Source: Actinokineospora fastidiosa (GTDB taxonomy: Bacteria > Actinomycetota > Actinomycetes > Mycobacteriales > Pseudonocardiaceae). Taken from it: DNA of 64,000 bases. The notes under the pieces are model-generated. The model worked only from the letters and a program-made list of their open reading frames with translations, had not been told where the DNA came from and ran no database searches. A program made the position numbers and the translations under genes. Numbering within the stretch: position 1 is the stretch's first letter; each line of letters begins with the position of its first letter. Positions 35,450 through 45,700 of the stretch are shown here, one piece after another. Where the stretch lies: assembly GCF_014648415.1 (NCBI RefSeq), contig NZ_BMRB01000002.1, forward strand, positions 1,261,260 through 1,325,259, in the 5' to 3' direction.

Positions 35450-36730
35450 ATGCGCACCACACCCAATCGGCTCTCCGCGAGAGCCCTCGGCGCGATCGTG
35501 CTCGCCGCGGCCACCGTGGTCGGCCTCGCGAGCGGCACGGCAGCGGCGGAGCGGGCGCCGCTCGCCAAGGCGCAGCGCGTCGACATGATGTCCGGCATCG
35601 CCGCGCACGCAGCGCGGATCGAGGCGCAACTGCCCGACCGGCGCAGCGCGGCCGCGGGGCCGGAGGGCTGCATCACCGGCAAGTACTCGCCCGCGCAGGA
35701 CGTGCTGCGGCTGCGGTACGCCGGGCAGAACCGGTACACCACGGCCGTCTGCGTCTCCTCCGGGACCTGGTGGAACCACACCGAGCCGCGGGACGACGTG
35801 CTCAAGGCCGACGCCGTCGTGCTCGCCCGGGGCGACCAGTTCCCGGACGCGCTGGCGGGCGGCCCGCTGGCCGCCTACGTCAACGGCCCGCTGCTGCTGA
35901 CCGTGCCGGACCGGCTGCTGCCCGAGGTGCGCGCCGAGATCCAGCGCGTGCTGGCCCCCGGCGGCAAGGTCTTCCTGCTCGGCAGCACCGCGTCGCTGTC
36001 GGCGGGCGTCGACTCCGCGATCAAGGGCATGGGCTACCAGACCGAGCGGCTCGCGGGCGCCAACCGGTTCGAGACGGCGATCAAGATCGCCCAGCGGATG
36101 CCGTCGACGAACCTGTTCTTCGTCACCACCGGCATGAACTTCCCCGACGCGCTGGCGGCGGGCGCGTTCGCGGCCCAGTACACCTACTACGCGACCCACG
36201 CGCCCGATGTCCCGGACCGCAGGCCGATCGCGCTGCTGTTCACCCAGGACACGATCATGCCGAACAGCACCGGGCTGTTCGCCGAGTCCCGCGCGCACGA
36301 GCACGACATGACTCTGCTCATGATGACCGCGGGCCGGTCGGCCGACACTGCCGTCAAGGCGACGTTCCCGCCCGTGGTGATCGAGTCCTACGTCGGCGCG
36401 AACCGGTTCGAGACCGCTGCGGTCATCGCCAAGCTCTACACCGACCCGAACAGCGGCAAGCTCGTGTCCTGGGGCGTCGGCCTGGCCAACGGCATGAACT
36501 TCCCCGACGCGCTCGGCGGAACGGGCCTGCTGATGACCTACGGCGACCCGCTGCTGCTGACCCAGGCCACCAAGCTGGACACGCCGACGCGGCTGTTCCT
36601 GCAGCACCACAGGGGACAGATCGTCAATCCCGACAACCAGCCCGACTACCTGCACGTGTTCGGCAGCGCCGCCGTCGTCTCCGGCGCGGTCGCCGACGCG
36701 GCGCTGAACGAATTCTCCGGGACCGGCTGA
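35450..36730 (+). CDS. Secreted cell-wall-binding (CWB2) repeat protein
   Basis: 426 residues. The signal peptide is residues 1-35 (ARALGAIVLAAATVVGLASG, then TAAAE). Two to three CWB2 units are recognisable by their signature: RYAGQNRYTTAVCVSS (about 92), RLAGANRFETAIKIAQRM (about 197), and SYVGANRFETAAVIAKLY (about 318), each followed by NFPDALAxG/QFPDALAGG. These bind anionic wall polymers. ATG 35450 follows GGGGAAAGGGAAAC. It may be a stand-alone surface protein. Confidence 0.9.
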   Translation: MRTTPNRLSARALGAIVLAAATVVGLASGTAAAERAPLAKAQRVDMMSGIAAHAARIEAQLPDRRSAAAGPEGCITGKYSPAQDVLRLRYAGQNRYTTAVCVSSGTWWNHTEPRDDVLKADAVVLARGDQFPDALAGGPLAAYVNGPLLLTVPDRLLPEVRAEIQRVLAPGGKVFLLGSTASLSAGVDSAIKGMGYQTERLAGANRFETAIKIAQRMPSTNLFFVTTGMNFPDALAAGAFAAQYTYYATHAPDVPDRRPIALLFTQDTIMPNSTGLFAESRAHEHDMTLLMMTAGRSADTAVKATFPPVVIESYVGANRFETAAVIAKLYTDPNSGKLVSWGVGLANGMNFPDALGGTGLLMTYGDPLLLTQATKLDTPTRLFLQHHRGQIVNPDNQPDYLHVFGSAAVVSGAVADAALNEFSGTG

Positions 36731-36741
36731 CCCCGTCCCGA

Positions 36742-36781
36742 CCGAAGCCGTCCCATGCCGACCGGCGTGGGGCGGCTTCGG
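36742..36781. terminator. Bidirectional hairpin between CWB2 and GbsR-type genes
   Basis: CCGAAGCCG (36742-36750) pairs with CGGCTTCGG (36773-36781), with additional pairing CCCA/TGGG inside. It lies between the converging stop codons, so it can serve both transcripts. Confidence 0.65.
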
Positions 36782-36793
36782 CCTGTCCCGCGG

Positions 36794-37519
36794 CTATCGG
36801 TCCTCGGGGCGCGGCTCGGTGTAGAGGACCTCGCGGGCCTGCTCGGCGGCGCGGATGATGCTCTCGCCGACGAAGTCGATGAAGCGGGCGATGTTCTCCA
36901 GGCGGGTGGCGGCCGGGGTGGCGGGGCCGAGGATGGCCACGCCCCGGCGCGCGGTCTCGGCGAGCCGCGCGTTGGACTGGGCGGCGGAGATCATCGATTG
37001 GTACCAGACGTCGTTGTCGACGACGTAGCGCTCGTGGCGGCGGTCGTCGCGCTCGCGGCGGATGAGGCCCTGGCTCTCCAGGAACGCGACCGCCTTGGAG
37101 ATGGACGCCCGGCTGACCTGCAGCCGCTGGACGAGCTCGGCCCCGGTGAGGCTGCCGGAGTCGCAGGTGTAGAGGCAGGTCAGCACCGCGGCCATCATCT
37201 TGGGCAGGCCCGACTGCATGAGCAGCGTGGTGAACGCCTCCTCGTACTCGCGCACGGCGTCGGGGTCGCGCCCGTGGGCGGGCGGGGGCGCCTGCGTGCC
37301 GCGCGGCGCGGCCTGCCTGCGGCGGTGCGCGCGGCGCTCGGTGGCGCGGTGCGCCAGGTCCGCGCGGTAGCCGGTGGGGCCGCCGTTGCGCATCACCTCG
37401 CGGGTGACCGTCGAGGTGGGCCGGTCGAGCCTGCGCGCGATCTCGGCGTAGGCGAGGCCGTCGGCCAGCCCCGCCGCGATCTGCTGGCGTTCCTGCTGGG
37501 TGAGCCTGCCTCCCGGCAC
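36794..37519 (-). CDS. GbsR/MarR-type regulator with an N-terminal IS30-like HTH
   Basis: 241 residues. The first 45 residues (TQQERQQIAAGLADGLAYAE, then RRLDRPTSTVTREVMRNGGP) match the HTH_38 domain of IS30 transposases. The rest, about 85-235, is a MarR/GbsR winged helix (LTGAELVQRLQVSRASISKA, then AFLESQGLIRRERDDRRHER). Two DNA-binding modules on one chain suggests long or paired operators. GTG 37519 follows AAGGAGG. It is divergent from the DUF4097 gene, whose promoter region contains several GTTGC repeats. Confidence 0.85.
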   Translation of the reverse strand: MPGGRLTQQERQQIAAGLADGLAYAEIARRLDRPTSTVTREVMRNGGPTGYRADLAHRATERRAHRRRQAAPRGTQAPPPAHGRDPDAVREYEEAFTTLLMQSGLPKMMAAVLTCLYTCDSGSLTGAELVQRLQVSRASISKAVAFLESQGLIRRERDDRRHERYVVDNDVWYQSMISAAQSNARLAETARRGVAILGPATPAATRLENIARFIDFVGESIIRAAEQAREVLYTEPRPEDR

Positions 37520-37569
37520 CGCGATCCTCCTTGCTCCCGTGACGCTCCCAGCATAGCGTTCACTTCACG

Positions 37570-37702
37570 TCCATTGCAACGGACCCGCGTCTTCCGTTGC
37601 GTTAAATTCAGAGCAGTTGCAACGATCTTGCCGGTTCTACCTGCGAAAACACGGATTCACTGCAACAAGTTCGTTGCGCACTTCGTGAACGCAACGTAGC
37701 GT
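37570..37702. promoter_or_regulatory. Cluster of GTTGC/GCAAC operators between GbsR-type and DUF4097 genes
   Basis: Sites are TTGCAACGG (37574-37582), CGTTGCG (37595-37601), the perfect palindrome GTTGCAAC (37616-37623), GCAAC-N6-GTTGC (37662-37677) and CGCAACG (37690-37696). A -10 box TAGCGT (37697-37702) for the DUF4097 gene overlaps the last site. This AT-richer stretch is a likely binding platform for the two-HTH regulator. Confidence 0.6.
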
Positions 37703-37738
37703 TTCCAGTGTCAGAAACACCGAGCACAGGAGACCGCG

Positions 37739-38401
37739 ATGCCCACCTTCGCCACCCCCGCCCCGATCGCCGCCGTCCTCGACATCCCCGCCGGGCACGT
37801 CCGGTTCATCGCCGCCGACCGCTCCGACACCGCGGTCGAGGTCCGGCCGGTGGACGCGGGCAAGAGCCGCGACGTGAAGGTCGCCGAGCAGACCGCGGTC
37901 GAGTACGCCGACGGCGTCCTGCGGATCACCGCGTCGGCGCGCAACCAGCTCCTCGGCGCCTCCGGGTCCATCGAGGTCACGGTCCAGCTGCCCACCGGCT
38001 CCCGGGTCGACGCCAAGGCGGCCAGCGCCGAACTCCGCGGCGTCGGCAGGCTCGGCGACGTCGCCTACGAGGGCGCGCACGGCGGGGTCAAGCTCGACGA
38101 GGCCGCGAGCGTCCGCCTCACCACCCACGCGGGCGACGTCTCCGTCGGCCGCCTCACCGGCCCGGCGGAGATCAGCACCGGGAAGGGCGACATCAGCATC
38201 ACCGAGGCCACGGCGGGCGCCGTCGTGCTGCGCACCCAGGCGGGCAACGTGTCCGTCGGCGCCGCCGCAGGCGTGTCCGCCGCCCTCGACGCGGGCACGG
38301 GCCACGGCCGCGTCACCAACGCCCTGCGCAACACCGGCGCGGCCGAGCTGACCATCCACGCGACCACCGCCTACGGCGACATCGACGCCCACAGCCTCTG
38401 A
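37739..38401 (+). CDS. DUF4097-family beta-strand repeat protein
   Basis: 220 residues with repeating short strands of the DUF4097 (DUF4098) adhesin-like family: RFIAADRSDTAVEVRPVDAG, ITASARNQLLGASGSIEVTV, VRLTTHAGDVSVGRLTGPAE, ISTGKGDISITEATAGAVVL. No signal peptide is present. ATG 37739 follows AGGAGA. It precedes the S9 peptidase by 18 bp and both probably form one operon under the GbsR-type regulator. Function unknown. Confidence 0.8.
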   Translation: MPTFATPAPIAAVLDIPAGHVRFIAADRSDTAVEVRPVDAGKSRDVKVAEQTAVEYADGVLRITASARNQLLGASGSIEVTVQLPTGSRVDAKAASAELRGVGRLGDVAYEGAHGGVKLDEAASVRLTTHAGDVSVGRLTGPAEISTGKGDISITEATAGAVVLRTQAGNVSVGAAAGVSAALDAGTGHGRVTNALRNTGAAELTIHATTAYGDIDAHSL

Positions 38402-38419
38402 CCACTCGAAGGACCGACA

Positions 38420-40690
38420 GTGAGCACAACACAGGATTACCAGGCCGCGGAGCAGCTGCTCCGCCGACCGGCCCGCCCCGGCGAACTCGTCGTCGGCGAC
38501 CGGGTCCGTCCTCAGTGGATCGACGGCGGCGCCCGCTTCCACTACGCGGTGAGCACCGGATCGGGCAAGCGGTTCGTGCTGGTCGACCCGGCGGCGGGCG
38601 CCCGCGAGCCCGCGTTCGACCACCCCCGCCTCGCCGCCGCGCTGTCCGCCGCCTCCGGACACCCGGTCGACCCGGACGCGATGCCGTTCGCGGCCATCGG
38701 CCTGACCGGGACCGCCGTGGAGTTCGTCGCGTTCGGCGAGTTCTGGCGCTGCGCGCTGGACACCTACGTCTGCGAGCGCGCCGAGTTCACGCCGCCGGGC
38801 AACCCGCTGGAGGTGCCGTCGCCGGACGGGAAGACCGCGGTGTCCCTGCGCGGGCACGACCTCTGGGCGCGCTCGCGGTCCGACGGTCGCGAGTGGGCGC
38901 TGACCACCGACGGCGGACCCGACCACGGGTACGGGCTCGGCCCGGCCAGCACGGGCAACGCCGCCCTGCTGCGCAAGATCGGCCTGCCCCATCTCCCGCC
39001 CGCGGCGGTGTGGTCGCCCGACTCGACCAGGGTGCTGGCGCACCGGACCGACGAGCGCGCCGTCCGGCTCGCCCACCTCGTGGAGGCCAGGCCCGCAGAC
39101 GGCGGCGCGCCCCGCACGCACATGCAGCGGTTCGCCCATCCCGGGGACGAGTCCGTGCCGCTGGCCGAGCTGGTCGTGCTGGATGTCGCCGAGGGCACGG
39201 TGGTCCGCGCGCAGGCCGAGCCGCTGCTCATGACGCGGCTGTCGCCGATCACGGCCAAGTGGGCGTGGTGGGCCGAGGACGGCTCGGCGGTGTACTACCT
39301 CAGCCAGCCCCGCGACCTGCGCACGCTCACCCTGCACCGGATGGACCCGGCGACGGGCGAGGTCACCACCGTGGTCAGCGAGACCGGGCCAACCCGGGTG
39401 GAGCCCAACCAGTGGCTGTTCGAGCCGCCGATCGTGCGGGTGCTGGCCGACGAGGTGCTGTGGTACTCGCAGCGGGACGGCTGGGGTCACCTGTACCGGT
39501 ACGACCTGCGGTCGGGCGAGCTGCTGGGGCAGGTCACCTCGGGGCCGTGGGCGGTGCGGCAGATCGTGCGCGTCGACGAGGCATCACGGGTGGTGTACTT
39601 CATCGCGTCCGGGCTCGTCGCGGAGGACCCGTACCGGCGCACGCTGTGCCGGATCGGCCTGGACGGCAGCGGGTTCGCCAAGGTCACCGACGACGAACTG
39701 GACCACGTCGTCACCGTCTCGGAGAACCAGGAGTGCTTCATCGACTCGGCGTCTGCAGTGGACATTCCGCCGGTCACGGCGGTCCGTGACTGGTCCGGGC
39801 GGGTGCTGGTCGAGTTGGAGCGCGCGGACGTCAGCAAGCTCGTCGCCACGGGGTGGACGCCGCCGGAGCGGTTCCGCGTCAAGGCCGCCGACGGGGTCAC
39901 CGACATCCACGGGGTGCTGTACCGGCCGCGCGGGTTCGACCCCGAGCGGCGGTACCCCGTGGTGGACACCCTCTACCCGGGCCCGCAGGTCAACCGGGTC
40001 TCCCCCGCCTTCGACCCGGGCGGCATGGGCCTGGACGCCGAACCCCTCGCCGCGCTCGGCTTCGTGGTGGTCGCGGTGGACGGGCGCGGCACGCCGGGGC
40101 GGGACAAGGCCTTCCACGACGCGGCCTCGCTGGCCGACGCGGGGTCCCTGGCCGACCACGTCGCGGCGCTGCGGCAGCTGGCCGAGACCCGGCCGTGGAT
40201 GGACCTGGACCGGGTGGGCGCGTTCGGCCACTCCGGGGGCGGGTTCGCCACCGTGCGGGCGATGCTGGACTTCCCCGACGTCTACCGGGTGGGGGTCGCG
40301 CTCTCCGGCTCGCACGACGCCCGCTGCTTCAACCCGGGCTTCGTGGAGACCTACGACGGCGCGGACAACCCGGACGCGTGGGCGCGGGCGTCCAACGTGG
40401 ACATCGCCGACCGGTTGACGGGCAGGCTGCTGCTCGTCCACGGCGGGCTGGACGACCAGGTCCACCCGGACCAGACGCTGCGCCTCGTCGACCGGCTCAT
40501 CGCCGCGGACAAGGACTTCGAGCTGCTCATCGTGCCGGGGGCCGAGCACACGTTCATCGACTGCCTCGCGTACGTCCGCAAGCGCTGCTGGGACTTCCTG
40601 GTGCGCGAGCTGATGGGCGTCCGGCCGCCTGCCTACCGGCCCGCGCCCATCCCCATCGACGCCGAGCTGCTCGGCGAGATGTTCGCCTGA
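38420..40690 (+). CDS. S9 family prolyl-oligopeptidase / dipeptidyl-peptidase IV-like enzyme
   Basis: 756 residues. An N-terminal beta-propeller (DPPIV_N, about 50-500) precedes an alpha/beta-hydrolase domain (about 520-740) with the nucleophile GAFGHSGGGFATV, the acid in VHGGLDDQVHPD and the histidine in PGAEHTF. No signal peptide. GTG 38420 is 18 bp after the DUF4097 stop. It probably cleaves dipeptides or small peptides inside the cell; the double-acid motif that binds the substrate amino end is not confirmed. Confidence 0.88.
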   Translation: MSTTQDYQAAEQLLRRPARPGELVVGDRVRPQWIDGGARFHYAVSTGSGKRFVLVDPAAGAREPAFDHPRLAAALSAASGHPVDPDAMPFAAIGLTGTAVEFVAFGEFWRCALDTYVCERAEFTPPGNPLEVPSPDGKTAVSLRGHDLWARSRSDGREWALTTDGGPDHGYGLGPASTGNAALLRKIGLPHLPPAAVWSPDSTRVLAHRTDERAVRLAHLVEARPADGGAPRTHMQRFAHPGDESVPLAELVVLDVAEGTVVRAQAEPLLMTRLSPITAKWAWWAEDGSAVYYLSQPRDLRTLTLHRMDPATGEVTTVVSETGPTRVEPNQWLFEPPIVRVLADEVLWYSQRDGWGHLYRYDLRSGELLGQVTSGPWAVRQIVRVDEASRVVYFIASGLVAEDPYRRTLCRIGLDGSGFAKVTDDELDHVVTVSENQECFIDSASAVDIPPVTAVRDWSGRVLVELERADVSKLVATGWTPPERFRVKAADGVTDIHGVLYRPRGFDPERRYPVVDTLYPGPQVNRVSPAFDPGGMGLDAEPLAALGFVVVAVDGRGTPGRDKAFHDAASLADAGSLADHVAALRQLAETRPWMDLDRVGAFGHSGGGFATVRAMLDFPDVYRVGVALSGSHDARCFNPGFVETYDGADNPDAWARASNVDIADRLTGRLLLVHGGLDDQVHPDQTLRLVDRLIAADKDFELLIVPGAEHTFIDCLAYVRKRCWDFLVRELMGVRPPAYRPAPIPIDAELLGEMFA

Positions 40691-40728
40691 TCCACCGCCG
40701 AATCCGGGGGATCGTCTAGGTTGGCGCG

Positions 40729-41688
40729 ATGAGCATCCTCATGGATGACACGCTCGCGGGCCTGCTGGACGGGCCCCGCGCCCGGGGCGCGTTCCTGCTG
40801 CGGTCGATCCTCACCCCGCCGTGGTCGCTGCGGATCGAGGACCGCGCGCCGCTGTCGCTGGTCACCATGGTGCGGGGCCGGGCGTGGATCACCTCGGCGG
40901 AGGGCGACCCGGTGGCGGTGGAGCCCGGCGAGATCGCCATCGTGCGCGGCCCGACCCCGTACACCGTCGCCGACGAGCCGGACACCCCGGTTCAGGTGAC
41001 TGTCGGGCCCGGACAGGTCTGCACCACAGTGGAGGGTGTCGACGTCGGCGAGTCCCGCCTGCTGGGGGTGCGCACCTGGGGCCCGGACCCGGGTGGCTCG
41101 ACGGTGATGCTGAGCGGCACGTACCAGTTGCAGCGCGAGGTCGGCCAGCGCCTCATCGGCGCGCTGCCGCCGGTGCTCGTGCGGCCCGTCGACGCCGAGG
41201 ACGCGGCGCTGGTGTCCCTGCTGGAGGCCGAGGTCGGCAAGGACAAGCCTGGCCAGGAACTGGTGCTCGACCGGCTCCTCGACCTGGTGCTGGTGAGCGT
41301 GCTGCGGGCGTGGCTGGCCAGCCCGGGCACGGGGTCGCCCGGCTGGTACCGGGCCCAGCACGACCCCGTGGTCGGCGAGGCGCTGCGCCTGCTCCACGCC
41401 GACCCGGCCGAGGCGTGGACGGTGGCGACCCTGGCGGCCCGGTGCCGGGTGTCCAGGGCCGCGCTGGCCCGCCGCTTCACCGCGCTGGTCGGCGAACCCC
41501 CGATGAACTACCTGACGTCCCTGCGCCTGGCACTGGCGGCCGACCTGCTCCGCGAGACCGACGCCACCCTCGGTTCCGCGGCCAGGCAGGTCGGCTACAG
41601 CAGCGCTTTCGCCCTCAGCTCAGCCTTCAAACGCGTCCGGGGCATGTCACCCAGGGAGTACCTGCGCCAGGCCGTGCCCGCCCGCTGA
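40729..41688 (+). CDS. AraC-family regulator with cupin sensor
   Basis: 319 residues. The N-terminal AraC-type cupin (about 15-180; LSLVTMVRGRAWITSAEGDP, PGEIAIVRGPTPYTV) is joined to a C-terminal AraC domain (about 215-315; WTVATLAARCRVSRAALARR, LGSAARQVGYSSAFALSSAF). ATG 40729 is leaderless: TAGGTT (40717-40722) ends 6 nt before it. It is 38 bp after the S9 peptidase and convergent with the NmrA-like gene. Confidence 0.88.
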   Translation: MSILMDDTLAGLLDGPRARGAFLLRSILTPPWSLRIEDRAPLSLVTMVRGRAWITSAEGDPVAVEPGEIAIVRGPTPYTVADEPDTPVQVTVGPGQVCTTVEGVDVGESRLLGVRTWGPDPGGSTVMLSGTYQLQREVGQRLIGALPPVLVRPVDAEDAALVSLLEAEVGKDKPGQELVLDRLLDLVLVSVLRAWLASPGTGSPGWYRAQHDPVVGEALRLLHADPAEAWTVATLAARCRVSRAALARRFTALVGEPPMNYLTSLRLALAADLLRETDATLGSAARQVGYSSAFALSSAFKRVRGMSPREYLRQAVPAR

Positions 41689-41784
41689 CCGGGACCAGAC
41701 GCCGACAGCGGCGACCTCCCCACCCGCAGACCGCGGAGTCCTTCGCGCCAGAACACCGAAGATGACCCTCGGCACCCGGAGCCC

Positions 41785-42618
41785 TCACCCAGACCGGGAC
41801 CAGACGCCGGTGGCGGCGGTTTCCCTGGCGTAGTCGGTGAAGTCCTTGGGGGCGCGGCCCAGCGCGCGCTGGACGCCGTCGGCGGGGTGGGCGTTGCGGC
41901 CGTCGAGGATGAGGGTGAACAACTCGCCGAAGTCCTCGGGCAGGCCGTGCTCGCGGAGGACGGCGGCGAACTGGGCGGCGGTGAGCGGGGTGTAGCCGAT
42001 CTCGCGGCCGGTCGCCGCGGACAGTTCGGCCGCCACCTCGGCGAAACCGAGGGCGCGCGGGCCGGTCAGCTCGTAGACCTCGCCGTCGTGGCCGGGTTCG
42101 GTCAGGGCCGCGACGACCACGTCGGCGATGTCGTCGGCGTCGACGAAGGGCTCCACCGCGTCCCCAGCGGGCAGCGCGATCCGCCCGTCCAGCACCGAAT
42201 CGACCAGGAACGCCTCGGAGAAGTTCTGGTTGAACCAGCTGCACCGCACGACCGACCACGCCGCGCCGCTGTCGCGCACCACGCCCTCGGCCCGCTCCGC
42301 CGCCTCCTCGCCCCGGCCGGACAGCAGGACCAGCCGCTCCACCCCCGCCTTCACGGCGACCTCGCTGAACTCCGCGATCGCCTCCACAGCCCCGGGGAAG
42401 GCCAGATCGGGGTAATACGTCAGATACGCCGACCGCACCCCGTCCACCGCCGCGCCCCAGGTCCCCGGGTACGCCCAGTCGAACGCGGGCGCCCCCGACC
42501 GCGACCCGATCCGCACCGCCCTCCCCCGCGCCGCCAACCGCCCCGCGACCCGCCGCCCGGTCTTGCCCGTGCCCCCGACGACCAGGATCGGGTTCTCCAC
42601 CTGCATGTCGTTACCCAT
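41785..42618 (-). CDS. NmrA-like NAD(P)H-binding oxidoreductase/sensor (atypical SDR)
   Basis: 277 residues. The N-terminal Rossmann motif VVGGTGKTGRRVAGRLAARG (about 10-30) is followed by strands VRSAYLTYYPD and VERLVLLSGRG typical of the NmrA/quinone-oxidoreductase 2-type short-chain reductases. No YxxxK is obvious. ATG 42618 is leaderless (TGTACT ends 6 nt before it); ATG 42606 is an alternative. It is divergent from the polyketide synthase and marks the left edge of the cluster. Confidence 0.85.
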   Translation of the reverse strand: MGNDMQVENPILVVGGTGKTGRRVAGRLAARGRAVRIGSRSGAPAFDWAYPGTWGAAVDGVRSAYLTYYPDLAFPGAVEAIAEFSEVAVKAGVERLVLLSGRGEEAAERAEGVVRDSGAAWSVVRCSWFNQNFSEAFLVDSVLDGRIALPAGDAVEPFVDADDIADVVVAALTEPGHDGEVYELTGPRALGFAEVAAELSAATGREIGYTPLTAAQFAAVLREHGLPEDFGELFTLILDGRNAHPADGVQRALGRAPKDFTDYARETAATGVWSRSG

Positions 42619-42670
42619 GCACCCAGTACAGCGGCGCGAGAGCGAGACGACCATAGCCAAGGATCTCGCC

Positions 42671-42704
42671 GACATACGCGTTCGTCTCACCCTTCATACG
42701 CGCT
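42671..42704. promoter_or_regulatory. Direct repeat CATACGCG before the polyketide synthase
   Basis: CATACGCG occurs at 42673-42680 and 42695-42702, 22 bp apart (two helical turns), in the 168-bp divergent region between the NmrA-like gene and the polyketide synthase. It is a candidate activator site, possibly for the NB-ARC regulator of the cluster. Confidence 0.4.
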
Positions 42705-42786
42705 GTCAGCGAAGAGTAAGCGGAGTGTGCTTGCCTGTGATCAACACCCTGCGCGCCCGCGCGATGACACCCCGTGGAGGTACTTC

Positions 42787-45700
42787 GTGGTCCCGTCGGT
42801 CCCCGTGGGCAGGGCTGATCAGCGTGACGAGCCGATCGCGATCGTCGGTATCGGGTTGCGGTTCCCCGGTGGGGCGCGGACGCCGGCCGAGTTCGCCGAG
42901 TTCCTGCGGGACGGGCGGTCGGGGATCCGGCCCGTGCCGGACGACCGGTGGGACGTGGCCGCGTTCCAGGCCGAGCCCGGGGTCGAGAAGGGCAGGATCC
43001 AGAGCCCGGGCGGCGGGTTCCTCGACCGCATCGACGAGTTCGACGCCGGGTTCTTCGGCATCTCGCCCAAGGAGGCGCAGTACACCGACCCGCAGCAGCG
43101 GATGCTGCTGGAGACCACCTGGGAGGCGCTGGAGGACGCCACCATCGACCCGGCTGCCTTCCGCGGCGGCAACGGCGGCGTGTACGTCGGCGCGGGCTCC
43201 ATCGACTACGCGATGGAGTTGACCACCCTGCCCAACGAGGAGCTGGACGGCCACCTCGCCGCGGGCATCACGTTCTTCCCCATGTCCGGGCGGCTGTCCT
43301 ACTTCCTCGACTGGCACGGCCCGTCCATGACGATCGACACCGCGTGCGCGTCGTCGCTCACCGCGCTCCACCAGGCGGTCGTGGGGCTGCGGCGCGGGGA
43401 GTGCGAGATCGCGGTGTGCGCCGGGGTCAACGCGCTGCACTACCCCCGCACGTCGGTGATCTTCTCCCACGCCAACATGCTCGCCCCCGACGGCCAGTGC
43501 AAGACCTTCGACGACGCGGCGAACGGCTACGTGCGCGCCGAGGGCTGCGGCGCGCTGGTGCTCATGCGGCTCTCCGACGCCGAGCGGGACGGCGCGACCG
43601 TCGTCGCGGTGATCCGGGGCTCGGCCGTGGGCCAGGACGGCGACGGCCCCGGCCTGTCCGTGCCCAACGGCGCCGCCCAGGTGCGGGTGATGCGCGCCGC
43701 GCTGGCCGACGCCGGGCTCTCCCCCGCCGACATCTCCTACGTCGAGGCGCACGGCACCGGGACACCGCTGGGCGACCCGATCGAGATGGGCGCGATCAGC
43801 GACGTCTTCGCCGAGTCGCACACCCCGGACGCCCCGATCCCGGTCGGCTCGGTCAAGACGAACGTCGGGCACCTCGAACCGGTGGCGGGCATCGTCGGCG
43901 TCGTCAAGGCGGTGCTGCAGATCCGCGACCGGATGATCTACCCGCACCTGAACCTCACCACGCCGTCCGGCCGCATCCCCTGGCAGCGCTACCCGGTGAC
44001 GGTCCCGACGGAGTGCGTGCCGTGGACGGCGGAGCGGCGGCGGGCGCTGGTCAACAGCTTCGGGTTCGCGGGCACGATCGCCGCGGCCGTCATCGAGGAG
44101 CCCGCGCCCGTGTCCGCCCGGCCAGCGCCGGTGGACGGACCGCACGTGTTCACCCTGTCGGCGAAGTCCAAGCGGTCGCTGCGCAACCAGGTCGAGCGGT
44201 ACCGCGCGCACCTGGCCGAGCGCCCCGGGATCGATGTCGGCGACCTCTGCTACACCGCCGCCGTCGGCCGCTCGCACTTCCGGCTGCGGGTGGGCGCAGT
44301 CGTCGCCGACCGGGCGCAACTGGCCGACTTCCTCGACCGGCAGGCGGAGAAGCTGGCGGGCGACGCCGCGGGCGCGGCCGAGATCGGCAAGGTCGCCTTC
44401 CTGTTCAGCGGGCAGGGCACCCAGTACCCGGGCATGGGCGCGGCGCTCTACCGCCGGTACCCGAGGTTCCGGGCGGCCTTCGACGAGTGCGACGCGCTGT
44501 TCGCCCAGCACCTGGGCCGGTCCGTGCGGGCGATCGCCTTCGGCGAGGTGGAGCGGCCCGAGGAACTGGACCAGACCCTCTACACGCAGTCCGCGCTGTT
44601 CTGCCTGGAGTACGCGCTGGCCGCGCTGTGGCTGTCCTGGGGCGTGCGGCCGAGCGTCCTCATCGGACACAGCATCGGCGAGGTGGTCGCCGCCGCGGTG
44701 GCCGAGGTGTTCTCCCTGCCGGACGCCGTCCGGCTGGTCGCCGCGCGCGCCCGGCTGATGCAGTCGGTCGCCGCGCCCGGCGGGATGGCCGCCGTGCGCG
44801 CGCCCGCCGACGACGTGGCCCCGCTGCTGTCCGGGCACCCGGACCTGGCGGTGGCCGCGGTGAACTCGCCCACCCAGTGCGTGATCTCCGGCGGCGTCGC
44901 CGCGCTCGACGCGGTGAGCGCCGACCTCGCTGACCGCGGTATCGAGGTCACCCGGCTGGCGGTGTCCCACGCGTTCCACTCGCCGCTGATGGCCGAGGTG
45001 TTCGACGAGTTCCGCGCGGCCATCGCCGACATCGCCTTCGCGCGACCGCGGCTGACCGTGATCTCCAACGTCACCGGCAAGGTGGCGCGCGCCGCCGAGC
45101 TGCGCGACCCGGAGTACTGGGTGCGCCACATCGCCGAGCCGGTGCGGTTCGCCGCTGGCATGGCCGAGTTGCAGCGGCGCGGCCCGCACGTGATCGTCGA
45201 GGTCGGCCCGTCGGCCGCGTTGACCGCGCTCGCCAAGCGCTGCGTCACCGCGGAGGACCACCGCTGGGCGCAGAGCACCGACAAGGCCGACGACGGCAGC
45301 ACGATCCAGCGCGCGCTCATCCAGCTCTACACCGCGGGCGCGGCCATCAGGTGGCGGCAGGTGCACCACGGGCGCGAGTGCCGCAGGATCACGCTGCCGA
45401 CCTACGGGTTCGACCGCAGGCGCCACTGGCTGCCGGTCGCCGCCGCCCGGACCGTCGCGGGCGCGGACCACCCGCTGCTCGGCACGGAGGTCACCACGGC
45501 CGAGCAGGCGGCGCAGGGCGTGCGCGAGTTCCGCTCGCGACTCAGCCCGCGCTGCCCCGACTACCTCGCCGACCACGTCATCGCCGGTCAGGTCGTGTTC
45601 CCCGGGGCGGGATACGTCGAGATGGCGTTCGCGCTGCAGGACGCGGTGTACGGGGAGACCGGCGCGACGGTGTCCGACCTGCGGATCAGCGAGCCGCTGT

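Noticed and set aside
36794..37519. IS30-family transposase fragment
   Set aside because: Only the HTH_38 part matches; there is no DDE integrase core or terminal inverted repeat, and a complete MarR/GbsR domain follows.
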